From contig NZ_CP042912.1 of the NCBI RefSeq assembly GCF_008087665.1, positions 2,914,001 through 2,978,000 of the forward strand: a stretch of DNA of 64,000 bases, read 5' to 3'. Numbering within the stretch: position 1 is the stretch's first letter; each line of letters opens with the position of its first letter. Below the pieces are notes generated by a model. It saw only the letters and a program-made list of their open reading frames with translations. It had not been told where the DNA came from and ran no database searches. The stretch is from Mariniblastus fucicola. Its GTDB lineage: Bacteria; Planctomycetota; Planctomycetia; Pirellulales; Pirellulaceae. Shown here in pieces: positions 54,001 through 62,279 of the stretch. The position numbers and the translations under genes are program-made.

Positions 54001-55425
54001 CGCGACCGAATCGTGGCGGCCAGGCAGTTGGTTCAGTTTGACCCCAAACGCCCCGAAACTGTCGATGCACTGTTGGCTGTTGTGGGGCCCGCATCGGGCA
54101 ACGAAGTTTCGTCGGCTTTGGTCGAAGCCGTTGCCAATTGCGAAGTCGACGGAGTTGGAAAACGTTTGGCAACTCTGTCAGCGGGAGCAACTCCAAAACT
54201 CCGCGAAGCGACGGTCCGTGTTCTGCTTTCGCGCGATGATCTCGCGGAGGACCTGTTGAACGCCGTTGAGGCAGGGGATTTGCGGGTCTCGGACCTCTCG
54301 CTGGGGCAGCGTGCCGTTCTGCGTTCGTTCCCGACTGAATCTGTGAAAAATCGGGCTGTTAAATTGCTTGACGATGCCGGAACCAAAGTCAGTAGCGACC
54401 GCTCGGAATTGTTGGCCAGCAAAGTTGGTCTCACGAAATTGACTGGTGACGCAAAGGCCGGGAAAGCGATCTTCACGAAGAACTGTGCGACGTGTCACAT
54501 CTTCAAAGGGGAGGGTAAAGTCGTCGGTCCAAATCTCAACGGCATGTCCGTGCATCCGAAAATCGAACTGCTGACGCACATCCTTGACCCGAACGCGAGC
54601 GTCGAAGGCAACTATCGAAACTATACAGTGCTTACGCTCGACGGGTTGGTGCTCAACGGACTACTGAGTGGAGAAACCAGGACGACGATCGAGATTGTCG
54701 ATGCCGAAGGGAACAAGCAAACGGTTCTCCGGGAAGACATCGAAGCTCTCAAAGCCAGTGAAAAATCCGCGATGCCCGAAGGATTTGAACAGCAGATCGA
54801 CGACGAAGGACTTGTGAATCTGCTTGAATATCTGACGCAGCACGAGCAATACATTCCGCTCGGGATCGAAAGTGTTGCTAACGTCATCACCACGCAAGGG
54901 CTTTTCTATCGCCGTGAGGAAGTTCGTGAGCGGTTGGATCTCAAGCAGTGGGGTACGCAAACGATCGAGGGCGTTCCTTTTTCCTTGCTCGATCCGAAGG
55001 GGACTACGGTTCCCAACGCGATCATGTTGCATGGTCCGAGTGGAGAGTTTCCGCCGAAGCTTCCCAAAGCCGTCGCCATTCGCTGTCGGACGGCGGCAAA
55101 GAAGATTCATTTGCTGGGAGGCGTTGCTGGTTGGGCGTCGATGGAGGAAGCCGATCGCGGTGTGAGCCTGATCGTTCGTCTACGATATGAAGACGGCGAA
55201 ACAGAGGATCATCCTTTGGTCGACGGACAGCACATTGCGGACTACATTCGACGCTGCGAAGTTCCCAAGTCGAAGTTCGCTTTGGAGACCAAAAGCGGTG
55301 GGCAGTTGCGATACATCGCGATCGAGCCTGGTCGTGATACGGTCATTGACTCGATTGAGTTCGTGAAGCCGAATCATCCTACGGCGCCCGTCGTGATGGC
55401 CGTTACCGTCGAACCAGGCGAATAG
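51055..55425 (+). CDS. ThuA - membrane-bound-dehydrogenase-type - HEAT - cytochrome c fusion protein
   Basis: The 1,456-residue product has a signal peptide ending near ANAQ. Order: ThuA-like domain (about 20-240: LNVLFLGDEGHHKPKERF, GGGGFVPLHCASACFG, VFYTAWGHDERTW). A six-bladed-propeller dehydrogenase domain of the Pirellula/Verrucomicrobium type follows (about 290-680: GFHVELFADESIFQSKPIAMTWDESGRLWV). Then come HEAT-like helices (about 690-1120) and a c-type heme domain with C1144-ATC1147-H1148 and ILDPNASVEGNYRNY. A C-terminal domain (about 1240-1456, KAVAIRCRTAAKKIHLLGG...DGETEDHPL) resembles a beta sandwich. It is a likely periplasmic sugar oxidation enzyme passing electrons to its heme, which is inference. 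Confidence 0.92.
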   Translation: MDKLILSIAILFCTCLSANAQDLNVLFLGDEGHHKPKERFVILQPELQPAGISLTYTDQLSDLNLENLKRYDALIVYANYTKIEADQAKALLDYVVGGGGFVPLHCASACFGNSPQIVALIGAQFQKHGQGEMSVEAAEVEHPILKDYASFTSWDESYVHTRHNDENRTVLEYRAGTPQATGRLREPWTWVRTQGKGRVFYTAWGHDERTWERRGFQNLVERGIRWTCGQGPELVSVDQKKAEPKLPPPGKLATGLKPFDYVDVGPKIPNYPPSDKWGVQKDPLTLMQQPAPAEQSMKHIVVPEGFHVELFADESIFQSKPIAMTWDESGRLWVCETLDYPNELAAGNVGRDRIRIVSDTDGDGKADDSVIFAENLSIPTSIAFHRGGAVVQNGTETLYLKDSDGDGKADVRKVLMSNWRLGDTHGGVSNFRNGLDNWIYAMQGYNDSAVIVDGEKQPSFRQGFFRFKLSQEDDPKVQELEFLRSTTNNTWGLGISEEGLIFGSTANGAPSFFMAIPNRYYERVKGWAPKTLRPISSATFDPISDKVRQVDHHGKYTAAAGHAIYTARKYPPAFWNRTSFVCGPTGKLVGLFELKPRGADFRSSSPMNLLASVDEWTAPIMAEVGPDGNVWVLDWYNCIVQHNPTPQGFRTGKGAAYESDLRDKKYGRVYRVVHKDAAESRVEFADRTDVAALVQQLKSPTMQLRLQAQRLLVESGDQGCIGELLELVNDTSVDAIGLNVGAIHALHTLDGLGLTNESNVFASIKTALSHPSAGVRLNAVRVLPNDLNGFAALKQSKVMEDTDYQVVLAALLKISDSPAADAGAVLASASAMSMVANDQWLVDALTSAAAMHSGGFLREISQVDSSSEVQRSICARVAEHFARSRPDSEEVGQIVKSLASNSNGTSRSIVEGLVRGWPKGYTVKLSDANDRSLPAVFDSLNSGGKLSLARLANAWSSDSLKARIVSVLASLEEKVASSDAPNRDRIVAARQLVQFDPKRPETVDALLAVVGPASGNEVSSALVEAVANCEVDGVGKRLATLSAGATPKLREATVRVLLSRDDLAEDLLNAVEAGDLRVSDLSLGQRAVLRSFPTESVKNRAVKLLDDAGTKVSSDRSELLASKVGLTKLTGDAKAGKAIFTKNCATCHIFKGEGKVVGPNLNGMSVHPKIELLTHILDPNASVEGNYRNYTVLTLDGLVLNGLLSGETRTTIEIVDAEGNKQTVLREDIEALKASEKSAMPEGFEQQIDDEGLVNLLEYLTQHEQYIPLGIESVANVITTQGLFYRREEVRERLDLKQWGTQTIEGVPFSLLDPKGTTVPNAIMLHGPSGEFPPKLPKAVAIRCRTAAKKIHLLGGVAGWASMEEADRGVSLIVRLRYEDGETEDHPLVDGQHIADYIRRCEVPKSKFALETKSGGQLRYIAIEPGRDTVIDSIEFVKPNHPTAPVVMAVTVEPGE

Positions 55426-55488
55426 TAGTTGCGGACGGATTGAAAAGCCTGCTCGGGTCAGTTTCCCGGGCGGCGATTCCGGTTCAAT

Positions 55489-55520
55489 CGGATTGCTGGG
55501 GCGTTGCTCCCGGCAATCCG
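55489..55520. repeat. 12-bp inverted repeat between convergent genes
   Basis: CGGATTGCTGGG (55489-55500) and CCCGGCAATCCG (55509-55520) pair over 12 positions with one G-T, around an 8-nt loop. A second, shorter stem, GTGGGC/GCCCAC with an 8-nt loop, lies about 20 bp further on. The two lie between the convergent ends at 55425 and 55650, where transcription from both sides should stop; neither has a T-run. Confidence 0.45.
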
Positions 55521-55649
55521 AATGTTGCTGGAATAGAGTGTGGGCTCATCGAGGCCCACTTACCACCACGCGTCTGTGTTTGGGTGACTGTCGATTCGTC
55601 GCCGCAGTCGCAGCAACAGTTTCCAGTTCACGCAATTTGCTGGCCGGCA

Positions 55650-56414
55650 TCAATCAGCGTCGAGCAACGATTTCTGAATCTTGTCGATCTGAACTTTTCG
55701 AGTCGCTGGATCGGCGAACGGATCGAAGTCTGACTTGAAATTGATGACGGCCGAAATTGCCAAACCGGCTGCAGCACGCGATCTCAACTCATTATCTTCC
55801 AGCCAATCGATCAAACGTGGCTGAATTCTCTGTTTGTGCTCCTTCACGATCGACAACATTCGCTGTCTGTCCGCCCGACGGGGATCCGCCATTTCCCTGA
55901 TCAACAGGTCCACGGCGTCGTTCAGTTCAGAATCGTTTGCTTCGGCAATTCCCTCAGCCAGTTCGTCAATCGTGGGGGGAATCGGAGTCGGGTTGTTAAT
56001 TGAGTTGCTGACGAACTCGAGCAGGTTCTCGGCTGTCATAAATCCACCAGTTTTGCCAACCGGATTTTCAAGGGAGTCCAAAACGACAATTGTTGGTACC
56101 GAAACAATTCCAAAATTGGAAGCCATTTCGGGCGAATCGTCGATGTCGTACTTTACCCATTGGTAGGCTCCGGCGTTTTCGTCATTCTTGATGAATTCGA
56201 GCGTAACGGTCCTCATTTTTTGGCAGGGCGCACACCAACTTGCGCCGAAATACAACACGATCGGTTTGGCGGATTCATCCGGTCCAAGCGAATCTCGTGC
56301 GTCCTCAATCGACGAATGAAACTGAACTATCTCCTGTGCATGAGTTGATACCGAAAGTGGTGCCAAACTGAAAATTGCGCTCAGGGCGATAACGAGTATT
56401 CGATTGCGTTTCAC
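55650..56414 (-). CDS. Exported thioredoxin-like protein with helical C-terminal extension
   Basis: The 254-residue product has a signal peptide ending near THAQ (residue 27). The thioredoxin domain (about 28-140) carries WCAPC (C61, C64) in VLYFGASWCAPCQKM and a cis-Pro in GIVSVPTIVVLD. The remaining 110 residues are helical and HEAT-like (DLLIREMADPRRADRQRMLSIVKEHKQRIQPRLIDWLEDNELRSRAAAGLAIS). Length is about twice that of plain thioredoxin. It ends the leftward BatA-VWA operon, 24 bp after the DUF4159 gene, so it may act on cysteines of those envelope proteins. Confidence 0.88.
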   Translation of the reverse strand: MKRNRILVIALSAIFSLAPLSVSTHAQEIVQFHSSIEDARDSLGPDESAKPIVLYFGASWCAPCQKMRTVTLEFIKNDENAGAYQWVKYDIDDSPEMASNFGIVSVPTIVVLDSLENPVGKTGGFMTAENLLEFVSNSINNPTPIPPTIDELAEGIAEANDSELNDAVDLLIREMADPRRADRQRMLSIVKEHKQRIQPRLIDWLEDNELRSRAAAGLAISAVINFKSDFDPFADPATRKVQIDKIQKSLLDAD

Positions 56415-56438
56415 TTCAGGCCTCGGCTGTTTTCAGGT

Positions 56439-57122
56439 TCAATGAGTCAGTGCATAGATCAACAGGTTGATGTTGATCTGCCGTGCATTGTCGATTTCGT
56501 TGCCACCGCAACAGCAGCAGCTTTCATCCTCGGCATTGTCGGAATCGTTTAACCCGTCCGACGAAAAAACGAGTACGATTTTGCCGTCAATTTCGAGTCC
56601 TTCGAGATCCTTGCGAGCGGAGTTCAAACGCTTGATGTCGTAGAAGGAGTGGAAGATCGGATGGTCCATCTCCAGCTTCTTCATCTTGTTTTCCGGGAAC
56701 AAGCCGTTCAGTTCCTTGCGGCAACTGCTCGCCCAACTGCCGTCGCTGCATCCTGCCGAAGCCACGACAAACCCGCCGCCGGTCAGATAGTTTTTGAGAC
56801 TTTCTTGCTGTGACTGGCTTAGCTTGAAATTGCCTTCTCCCGTCATGACCGAGAAGGGATAGTCGAACAGATTTTCGTCCTCCAACCGCACTGGCGAAAA
56901 CTTTCCATCGGTGCGAATGTTCGTCTTGTTGTTAATGTCATCCATGAAGTCGGAGCTAAAACACACCGAGGTCTTGTTGCGAGCATAGATCAGATTCGCA
57001 CATTTGACTTCCCCCGTGGTCGTCTGGGCAAGCGCATCTCCGTTGCAGCAGACGCTTAACGCGGTCAGCAAAGCCAAAAGAACCGTCGACCGTCTTTTGT
57101 GAAAATGTAAGTACTCGATCAT
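56439..57122 (-). CDS. DUF4159 domain protein
   Basis: The product has 227 residues with a GGAG ribosome site 6 bp before the ATG. A signal peptide spans about 1-33. The domain resembles DUF4159, a type I glutamine-amidotransferase-like fold common next to VWA genes in planctomycetes: NLFDYPFSVMTGEGNFKLSQSQQESLKNYLTGGGFVVASAGCSDGSW, then MDHPIFHSFY and GKIVLVFSSDGLND. Unusual is the CCCC run (202-205) near the C-terminus, plus paired cysteines C25/C26 in the signal and C125/C134. It is exported, catalytic role unknown, between the DUF4175-like and thioredoxin genes. Confidence 0.85.
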   Translation of the reverse strand: MIEYLHFHKRRSTVLLALLTALSVCCNGDALAQTTTGEVKCANLIYARNKTSVCFSSDFMDDINNKTNIRTDGKFSPVRLEDENLFDYPFSVMTGEGNFKLSQSQQESLKNYLTGGGFVVASAGCSDGSWASSCRKELNGLFPENKMKKLEMDHPIFHSFYDIKRLNSARKDLEGLEIDGKIVLVFSSDGLNDSDNAEDESCCCCGGNEIDNARQININLLIYALTH

Positions 57123-57139
57123 AGGATCTCCTCGATTGT

Positions 57140-59986
57140 TTATTCGTTGTCCGGATTTACGTCTTCAGCAATGCGTTTCAAATAAGCTCGTGCATGATCA
57201 GTATAGGCACTCGGTACACCCTGCATGTTTGCTGGCCCAGTCGATTCGGAACCTCGTGCTTCCGGCGTCAATTGCTCAGGAGCGAATCCGTTCTCAACGA
57301 TCGACTTGTCGCCAGAGCCACCTTTGCTGCGATCTCCTGATCGGCCACGTCGTCGTGATTCACGAATCCGGGTTTCCGAATGTGGCCCGAATAGTGATGC
57401 TCGCGAAATTGAGCCACGATAGCCTGTCGATCCACGTCCGCCTTTACCAACCTTCATCGAAGGAATCTTCATCGACTGAGCAAGTTGATCCAGCGACTTT
57501 GACATGCTGTTGCCAGGAATCGACAGCGGGCGATCGCCTTGAGCCATCTCTGTGCCCATTGAATTGCTATTACAGTCGCATTGCAGAGCTTCCAGTTTTT
57601 TTGCTGCCTCTTCGGCGGCTTCTGCCGCAGACTTTCCATCCAGATCCTGGCCGGATTCGGCTGCCGATTGTTGATCATCAAGAGCACCAGATTCTGCGAT
57701 CGCGTCAACAATCTCCAACATGCTTGCGGCCGCCTTTGGGAAATCATCCTTGGACTCCTCCGCTGCTTTTTCAATTTCTTCCATCGTGTCGACGAGTTCC
57801 TGCTTCAGCAGATCTTGCTGTTTCGCCAACTTCTTCAGGCGTCGTTGTTCTTCCTCGGTAAGATCATCCTTCGCCTGGAACTCCTTCATTCGGTCCGCGA
57901 TTTCTCGCTGCTGATCAATAATGCTTTTCAAGCGAGCAACCTGTTGTAGCAAGTCTTCCGCACCCGCGAGGCGTTCGAGGTCCTGCTGCATATCTTCGCG
58001 GTCCTGTTCACTTTCGGCGTCAAACGGTTCGTCATTGTCCTTAAATTTCTTCATTGCGGATTGAGCAGCCGATGGCGATCCCGTCGCCGCTTGGGCCATC
58101 GCTTTCGACAAAGCACTTGCATCATCGGCTTGCTGATCCAACTGTTCCGCCAACTCCTTGAACTGTTCCTGAAGTGAATCTTCGAAGTCATAGATCGGCG
58201 CCTGCTCAGCACGCTCTTTCAAATCCCTGGCAAGTGCCGCCGCCTTTTTGGCGAACTCCTCAAGCTGAGCTTCCAGCTGTGCCATGCGTTGCTTTTCCTC
58301 TTCCGTCAGTTCCTCTCCCGACTCAAGCTTGTTCTGCAGTTCTTCAAGCTCCTCCAGAATCTTTTCGCGCTGCTCCTGCAGTTCCGCCAACCGATCCTTG
58401 AATTCGGCAATCTCGTCCATGACTTCATCCATCCGATATTCTCGACGAGCCAAATCCTGATAGTCGCTCAACGAGATCACCTGGATAACGCCCGTCTCGC
58501 ACAGGATGAGATGTTCTTCGCTGCCCGGATAGTCAATCGGATAGGTGTCGGAAATGCTACCGTAATAGGTAATCAAATCGCCGGCTTTGGCCCCCAGTTC
58601 TCCGAGGTCAAATTCAACCGTCTCGTTGCCAAAAGTTTCATCGAACTGGCTCTTGAGAACTTTTGCAAACGGCCCGATGCCGTTGATCGATCGATAAAAA
58701 GTCAATTGTTTCAGCCCGACATCGTCAGAGACCCGCAGCTTGATCGGCACCTTGGAACCTTCAACCGCAATCACATGAGGCTCAGGGCTTTCGACTCGAA
58801 TTTGGGGTGGTCGGTCTACAGTAACATGGATCTTGCCGCTGCTATTGTTGGAGCTTGAAGTTCCGTTTGCTGCGAGCAATTCCATTTCAAACTGTGTTTG
58901 ATCCTCCAGTTCGAAAGTGTTCGTTACCCGATTCTTGTCGCCACTGGCAACCGCCATGGAGTGTGGCTCGCTACCGTCGTCACTTGAAGACAGGATCAGC
59001 TGTCCCGACTCAAGCGAAATGTTGCTTTCGACTTCCAGGGTAACTTTTGAACGCTCCAGAGCGCGAATGCCGTTGGACGTTAACAATCGACGCTGAGATT
59101 CCCAGCCCGTGTACTCGGGATAGTCATACTGAACCCAGATCTTTTCAAACGTCGGAATTGGCAACACATCGATCGCAAACGAACGGCTCTCACCACGTTC
59201 GGTTTTGATCATGAACTCGACTCGCTGGGTGAGTTCTGACAATTGGAGATGAAACTCCCCCTCTGATAAATTCATCATGGGAGTCTCTTCTTCTCCGAAC
59301 TCGGTCTTCCGTACAAAGTTCGCGGCCTTGGGAAGATTCGCGCCCTCGATGTCAACGAACACATCCGCTGTTTGGCCAAACTCAACTTCCGTTGGATTGA
59401 CGGTAACGATGAACTCCAGCGAAGTGTAGGCTGGGTGATTGCCGAAGGGGTCGAGATACCGAGGCAGCACGCGCCCAAACATTTGAGGTGCTGCAAAGTA
59501 AAACACCGTGACGGCGATTGTGGCGATCCCGGCACTGACGAGTGCTTTTACTGTCGGCGCGAACGAGACTGTTGAGAACGGCGAATACTCGCGGCTGAGT
59601 TGGTTGCCTTTGCTGACAACCTCAGCCTTCAATTGTTCGCTCACGTTCACGGCTTGATCGTCGCCAAGATCTACCGCGTTGACGAAAGCGTTGTTATCGA
59701 TCTCCAACGACTCTTCGATGCGTCTTGCGGTGCGATGACCGAAAAAGCGAAATGACAGAAACGTTCGAGCAAAGTAAATGATCGCAGCAAACGCAGCCAG
59801 CAAAATGCCCGCGTCTACCAGAACGCGAAACCAGGTCGGCAGTGACAATGCGGCATCAAAGCCTATCGCCGCCGCAACCAGAACCAGAACTCCCAGCAGA
59901 CCCAGAAACAGCAATCGAGTCAGGCTTGCAAACCGCTGAACGGAATTCGTGCCGCGGAGATATTCATGTAATTGCGTTTCGCTCAT
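57140..59986 (-). CDS. DUF4175-like membrane protein with long coiled coil
   Basis: The product has 948 residues from the ATG at 59986; a GTG at 60001 is in frame. Two membrane helices lie near 25-48 and 52-75. A large extracytoplasmic beta-rich region follows (about 150-450: VTVNPTEVEFGQTADVFVDI, VGLKQLTFYRSINGIGPF). A long Glu/Lys/Gln-rich coiled coil (about 465-700) includes repeated EELQ and EEQRRLKKLAKQQ segments. The tail is Ser/Gly/Arg-rich and probably disordered. The pattern matches large planctomycete proteins encoded beside VWA/BatA genes. It begins 40 bp after the VWA gene and is followed after 17 bp by DUF4159; function is unknown. Confidence 0.87.
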   Translation of the reverse strand: MSETQLHEYLRGTNSVQRFASLTRLLFLGLLGVLVLVAAAIGFDAALSLPTWFRVLVDAGILLAAFAAIIYFARTFLSFRFFGHRTARRIEESLEIDNNAFVNAVDLGDDQAVNVSEQLKAEVVSKGNQLSREYSPFSTVSFAPTVKALVSAGIATIAVTVFYFAAPQMFGRVLPRYLDPFGNHPAYTSLEFIVTVNPTEVEFGQTADVFVDIEGANLPKAANFVRKTEFGEEETPMMNLSEGEFHLQLSELTQRVEFMIKTERGESRSFAIDVLPIPTFEKIWVQYDYPEYTGWESQRRLLTSNGIRALERSKVTLEVESNISLESGQLILSSSDDGSEPHSMAVASGDKNRVTNTFELEDQTQFEMELLAANGTSSSNNSSGKIHVTVDRPPQIRVESPEPHVIAVEGSKVPIKLRVSDDVGLKQLTFYRSINGIGPFAKVLKSQFDETFGNETVEFDLGELGAKAGDLITYYGSISDTYPIDYPGSEEHLILCETGVIQVISLSDYQDLARREYRMDEVMDEIAEFKDRLAELQEQREKILEELEELQNKLESGEELTEEEKQRMAQLEAQLEEFAKKAAALARDLKERAEQAPIYDFEDSLQEQFKELAEQLDQQADDASALSKAMAQAATGSPSAAQSAMKKFKDNDEPFDAESEQDREDMQQDLERLAGAEDLLQQVARLKSIIDQQREIADRMKEFQAKDDLTEEEQRRLKKLAKQQDLLKQELVDTMEEIEKAAEESKDDFPKAAASMLEIVDAIAESGALDDQQSAAESGQDLDGKSAAEAAEEAAKKLEALQCDCNSNSMGTEMAQGDRPLSIPGNSMSKSLDQLAQSMKIPSMKVGKGGRGSTGYRGSISRASLFGPHSETRIRESRRRGRSGDRSKGGSGDKSIVENGFAPEQLTPEARGSESTGPANMQGVPSAYTDHARAYLKRIAEDVNPDNE

Positions 59987-60026
59987 AGCGTATTCCCACA
60001 CAAACTTCGTGCTTCAATTTACAGCG

Positions 60027-62279
60027 TCAAATCAATCCCGCGTACCTTCTAAATATCCACTCGCTTCCGATCGACAGCGACAGCAACAGCATGAGCCATG
60101 CCCGATCCCAAATATAGACCGTTTTGGGTGGAATTTTGGCGGCTTCTGCATCGAGTTTTACCTGTTTAAGAAACTTTTCACATTCACTGGGCTGATAAAA
60201 CTCACCGCCGCATTGTCCAGCAATCATTTTTAGCGTCATCGGATTGGCTGTCGTGTTCAATTTTTCAACATTGATTTGGTAAGCGCTGAATTTCTGGCTC
60301 AGGTCTTTCTCTAACAAACCCGGCGCATTTAATCGAATCTCGTAAATCCCGCCCTGATCTGCCAGGACCTTTGCCCGGAACCGCGGATTGCGTCCTGCAA
60401 CCGGGGTCAACGCAATCGGTTTTGTTTGCCCATCGGGAAGGGTCACAAAAATTTGCGGATCAACCGTAGCCGCGGCTTGCTTTAGGGCAACGTCCACTGT
60501 TAACTCTTCGCCGACACGCAGCGAAGATTTGCTTAACTTCATTGAAGCTTTCTCGCCAGGCTGGAAGTCACCACCGACCACCAGCCAGCGAATCATGTTT
60601 GACCAGAAAGCATCGTAGAACCCTACAAGGTCCTGGTCCTCACTGGACAGCAAACTCCATTTCCAAAACCCTTCGCCAGCGACGGTGACGAACGAGCCGG
60701 CGCCTCCTGAAGACGTCAGCAAAGCTGGCTGAGCAGCGGCGACGTTCGGTCCGGCAACGGTTTCCGCCAAAATTCGGGCATTCGGTTTCACGCTTTCAAC
60801 GATGTCGCCCGAAGTAAATCCACTCAAACGCCTAACCGCGGTCTCGACGTCCAGGCCCATTTTTGTTGGCGCGAACCAGCGAGTCATCTGTCCGAACATC
60901 GTCAACTCGATCTCGCACTTGGGAAACTTTTCTCCCGACCACGCCACTGGCTCGATCTTCATCAACGCTGCACCGATCGATTCTCCCGGGCCGTCGGAGC
61001 CATACGGTCGTCCTCGCGAACAGACGATATTGATGCCGGACGTTTCGTATAGCTCAACCAGTTCTTTCGCCGATTCTGGCGAAATCAGATTCTCGATCTG
61101 ACGGCCAAACACGACCACGTCATACCGAGCCCAATCATCCAGTGTTTCTGGAACGGAAACCGGTTGGGTCTGTTCTTCTTCTCCACGCGTCACGATCGTC
61201 AATCGTTTCCGTCGGTTCACTTGTGAAACCTGAGTCAGCTCAATTCGTTCGTCTTGTCGAAGCGACTGGGCAATGAACTTCGTGTCCCAAAAAGGCGCAC
61301 CTTCCAAAAGTAGCACCTGCATTCGGCGAGGTTGAACCCGGACGAAAGATGAGTGAACATTGTTGGCCAGCTCAATTTCGCCAGTTATCGCGTTGAGAGA
61401 AAGCTTGTATTCGTATTGGCCCGCTTTTTCCTGCTGGACAGGAATCTCGACCTGAACCACGCCGCGCCCTTTGAAGTCGATCGGAACCGTCTTGGTTTCC
61501 TCGCCCTGCTGGACTTTCAGCATCGTCCGATTCGAACCCAGGCCGACCTGATAGATCTTGGCGACAATGCTGCCCAACTCATTTGGATACAGGTATTGCT
61601 GTTTCGCTGCCGCGACGATCGCCATGTCTCGTGAAATCGCATCGCTACCAAAGGCCACCGTGTGAACCGCAACTCCTTTGGCCTGTGCAAATTTTCCAAG
61701 CTGGTCGACTGAGGCCTCTTCACTGTCGATCCCGTCGCTCAGAATCAACATCGCCTGATTGCTGCCAGAAGCCATCCGGCCATTCAAAACCTCGGTCGCC
61801 GAACGGATGAGAAAAGTGTCTTCGTTTTTCGCGATCTGAATCGATCCGCTGTCTCCCGTCGAACCCAGCAGCCTTGGCTTTTCCGCAAACTGATACAGAT
61901 GGACATCGAAATTCTCCGCCATCTCGCGCAACGCCGATCTTGTCAGCCAGTCTTCGTGAACGTGTTCCAGTCGAGTTTTGCCGCTCGATTCTTTCGTGGT
62001 CATGGACTCCGAAACGTCAGTCAGGATGTGCAAAACTCCTTTTCGGTCAACGCTTTCGGTCTCTAGCAACTTGCTCGGACCGAACAGGATGATGGAAACA
62101 AGCAGAATCGAAAACAGGCGATTGAGCATCAGTAACAGGCTTTTGTACCGAAACTTGTCGAAGACTCGTGCGTAGGCGAAAACGGACAGTGCGACTGCCA
62201 GCGCAACCAGAACCCAGATCCAGCCGGTGACGAATATCGGCCGCCAAACGACCGACAACAGTTGCATGCTATCCATCAT
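60027..62279 (-). CDS. VWA-domain membrane protein with glutamine-amidotransferase-like region
   Basis: The product has 750 residues from the ATG at 62279, which overlaps the previous stop (ATGA); the next codon, 62276, is also ATG. The N-terminus has two membrane segments (about 18-38 and 49-67). A VWA domain follows with the MIDAS start D88-V-S-E-S and LILSDGID. A beta region (about 265-320) precedes a GATase-like fold (LLLEGAPFWDTKFIAQSLRQDERIEL, YDVVVFGRQIENLI, GINIVCSRGRPYGSDGPGESIG). The last helix is near 733-748. In BatA/VWA clusters such proteins act in envelope homeostasis with MoxR-type ATPases; MoxR is not in this window. Confidence 0.9.
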   Translation of the reverse strand: MMDSMQLLSVVWRPIFVTGWIWVLVALAVALSVFAYARVFDKFRYKSLLLMLNRLFSILLVSIILFGPSKLLETESVDRKGVLHILTDVSESMTTKESSGKTRLEHVHEDWLTRSALREMAENFDVHLYQFAEKPRLLGSTGDSGSIQIAKNEDTFLIRSATEVLNGRMASGSNQAMLILSDGIDSEEASVDQLGKFAQAKGVAVHTVAFGSDAISRDMAIVAAAKQQYLYPNELGSIVAKIYQVGLGSNRTMLKVQQGEETKTVPIDFKGRGVVQVEIPVQQEKAGQYEYKLSLNAITGEIELANNVHSSFVRVQPRRMQVLLLEGAPFWDTKFIAQSLRQDERIELTQVSQVNRRKRLTIVTRGEEEQTQPVSVPETLDDWARYDVVVFGRQIENLISPESAKELVELYETSGINIVCSRGRPYGSDGPGESIGAALMKIEPVAWSGEKFPKCEIELTMFGQMTRWFAPTKMGLDVETAVRRLSGFTSGDIVESVKPNARILAETVAGPNVAAAQPALLTSSGGAGSFVTVAGEGFWKWSLLSSEDQDLVGFYDAFWSNMIRWLVVGGDFQPGEKASMKLSKSSLRVGEELTVDVALKQAAATVDPQIFVTLPDGQTKPIALTPVAGRNPRFRAKVLADQGGIYEIRLNAPGLLEKDLSQKFSAYQINVEKLNTTANPMTLKMIAGQCGGEFYQPSECEKFLKQVKLDAEAAKIPPKTVYIWDRAWLMLLLSLSIGSEWIFRRYAGLI

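Noticed and set aside
55440-55738. Two plus-strand frames of 81-97 residues in the convergent gap
   Set aside because: They cross strong inverted repeats and run into the thioredoxin gene; no ribosome site or domain.
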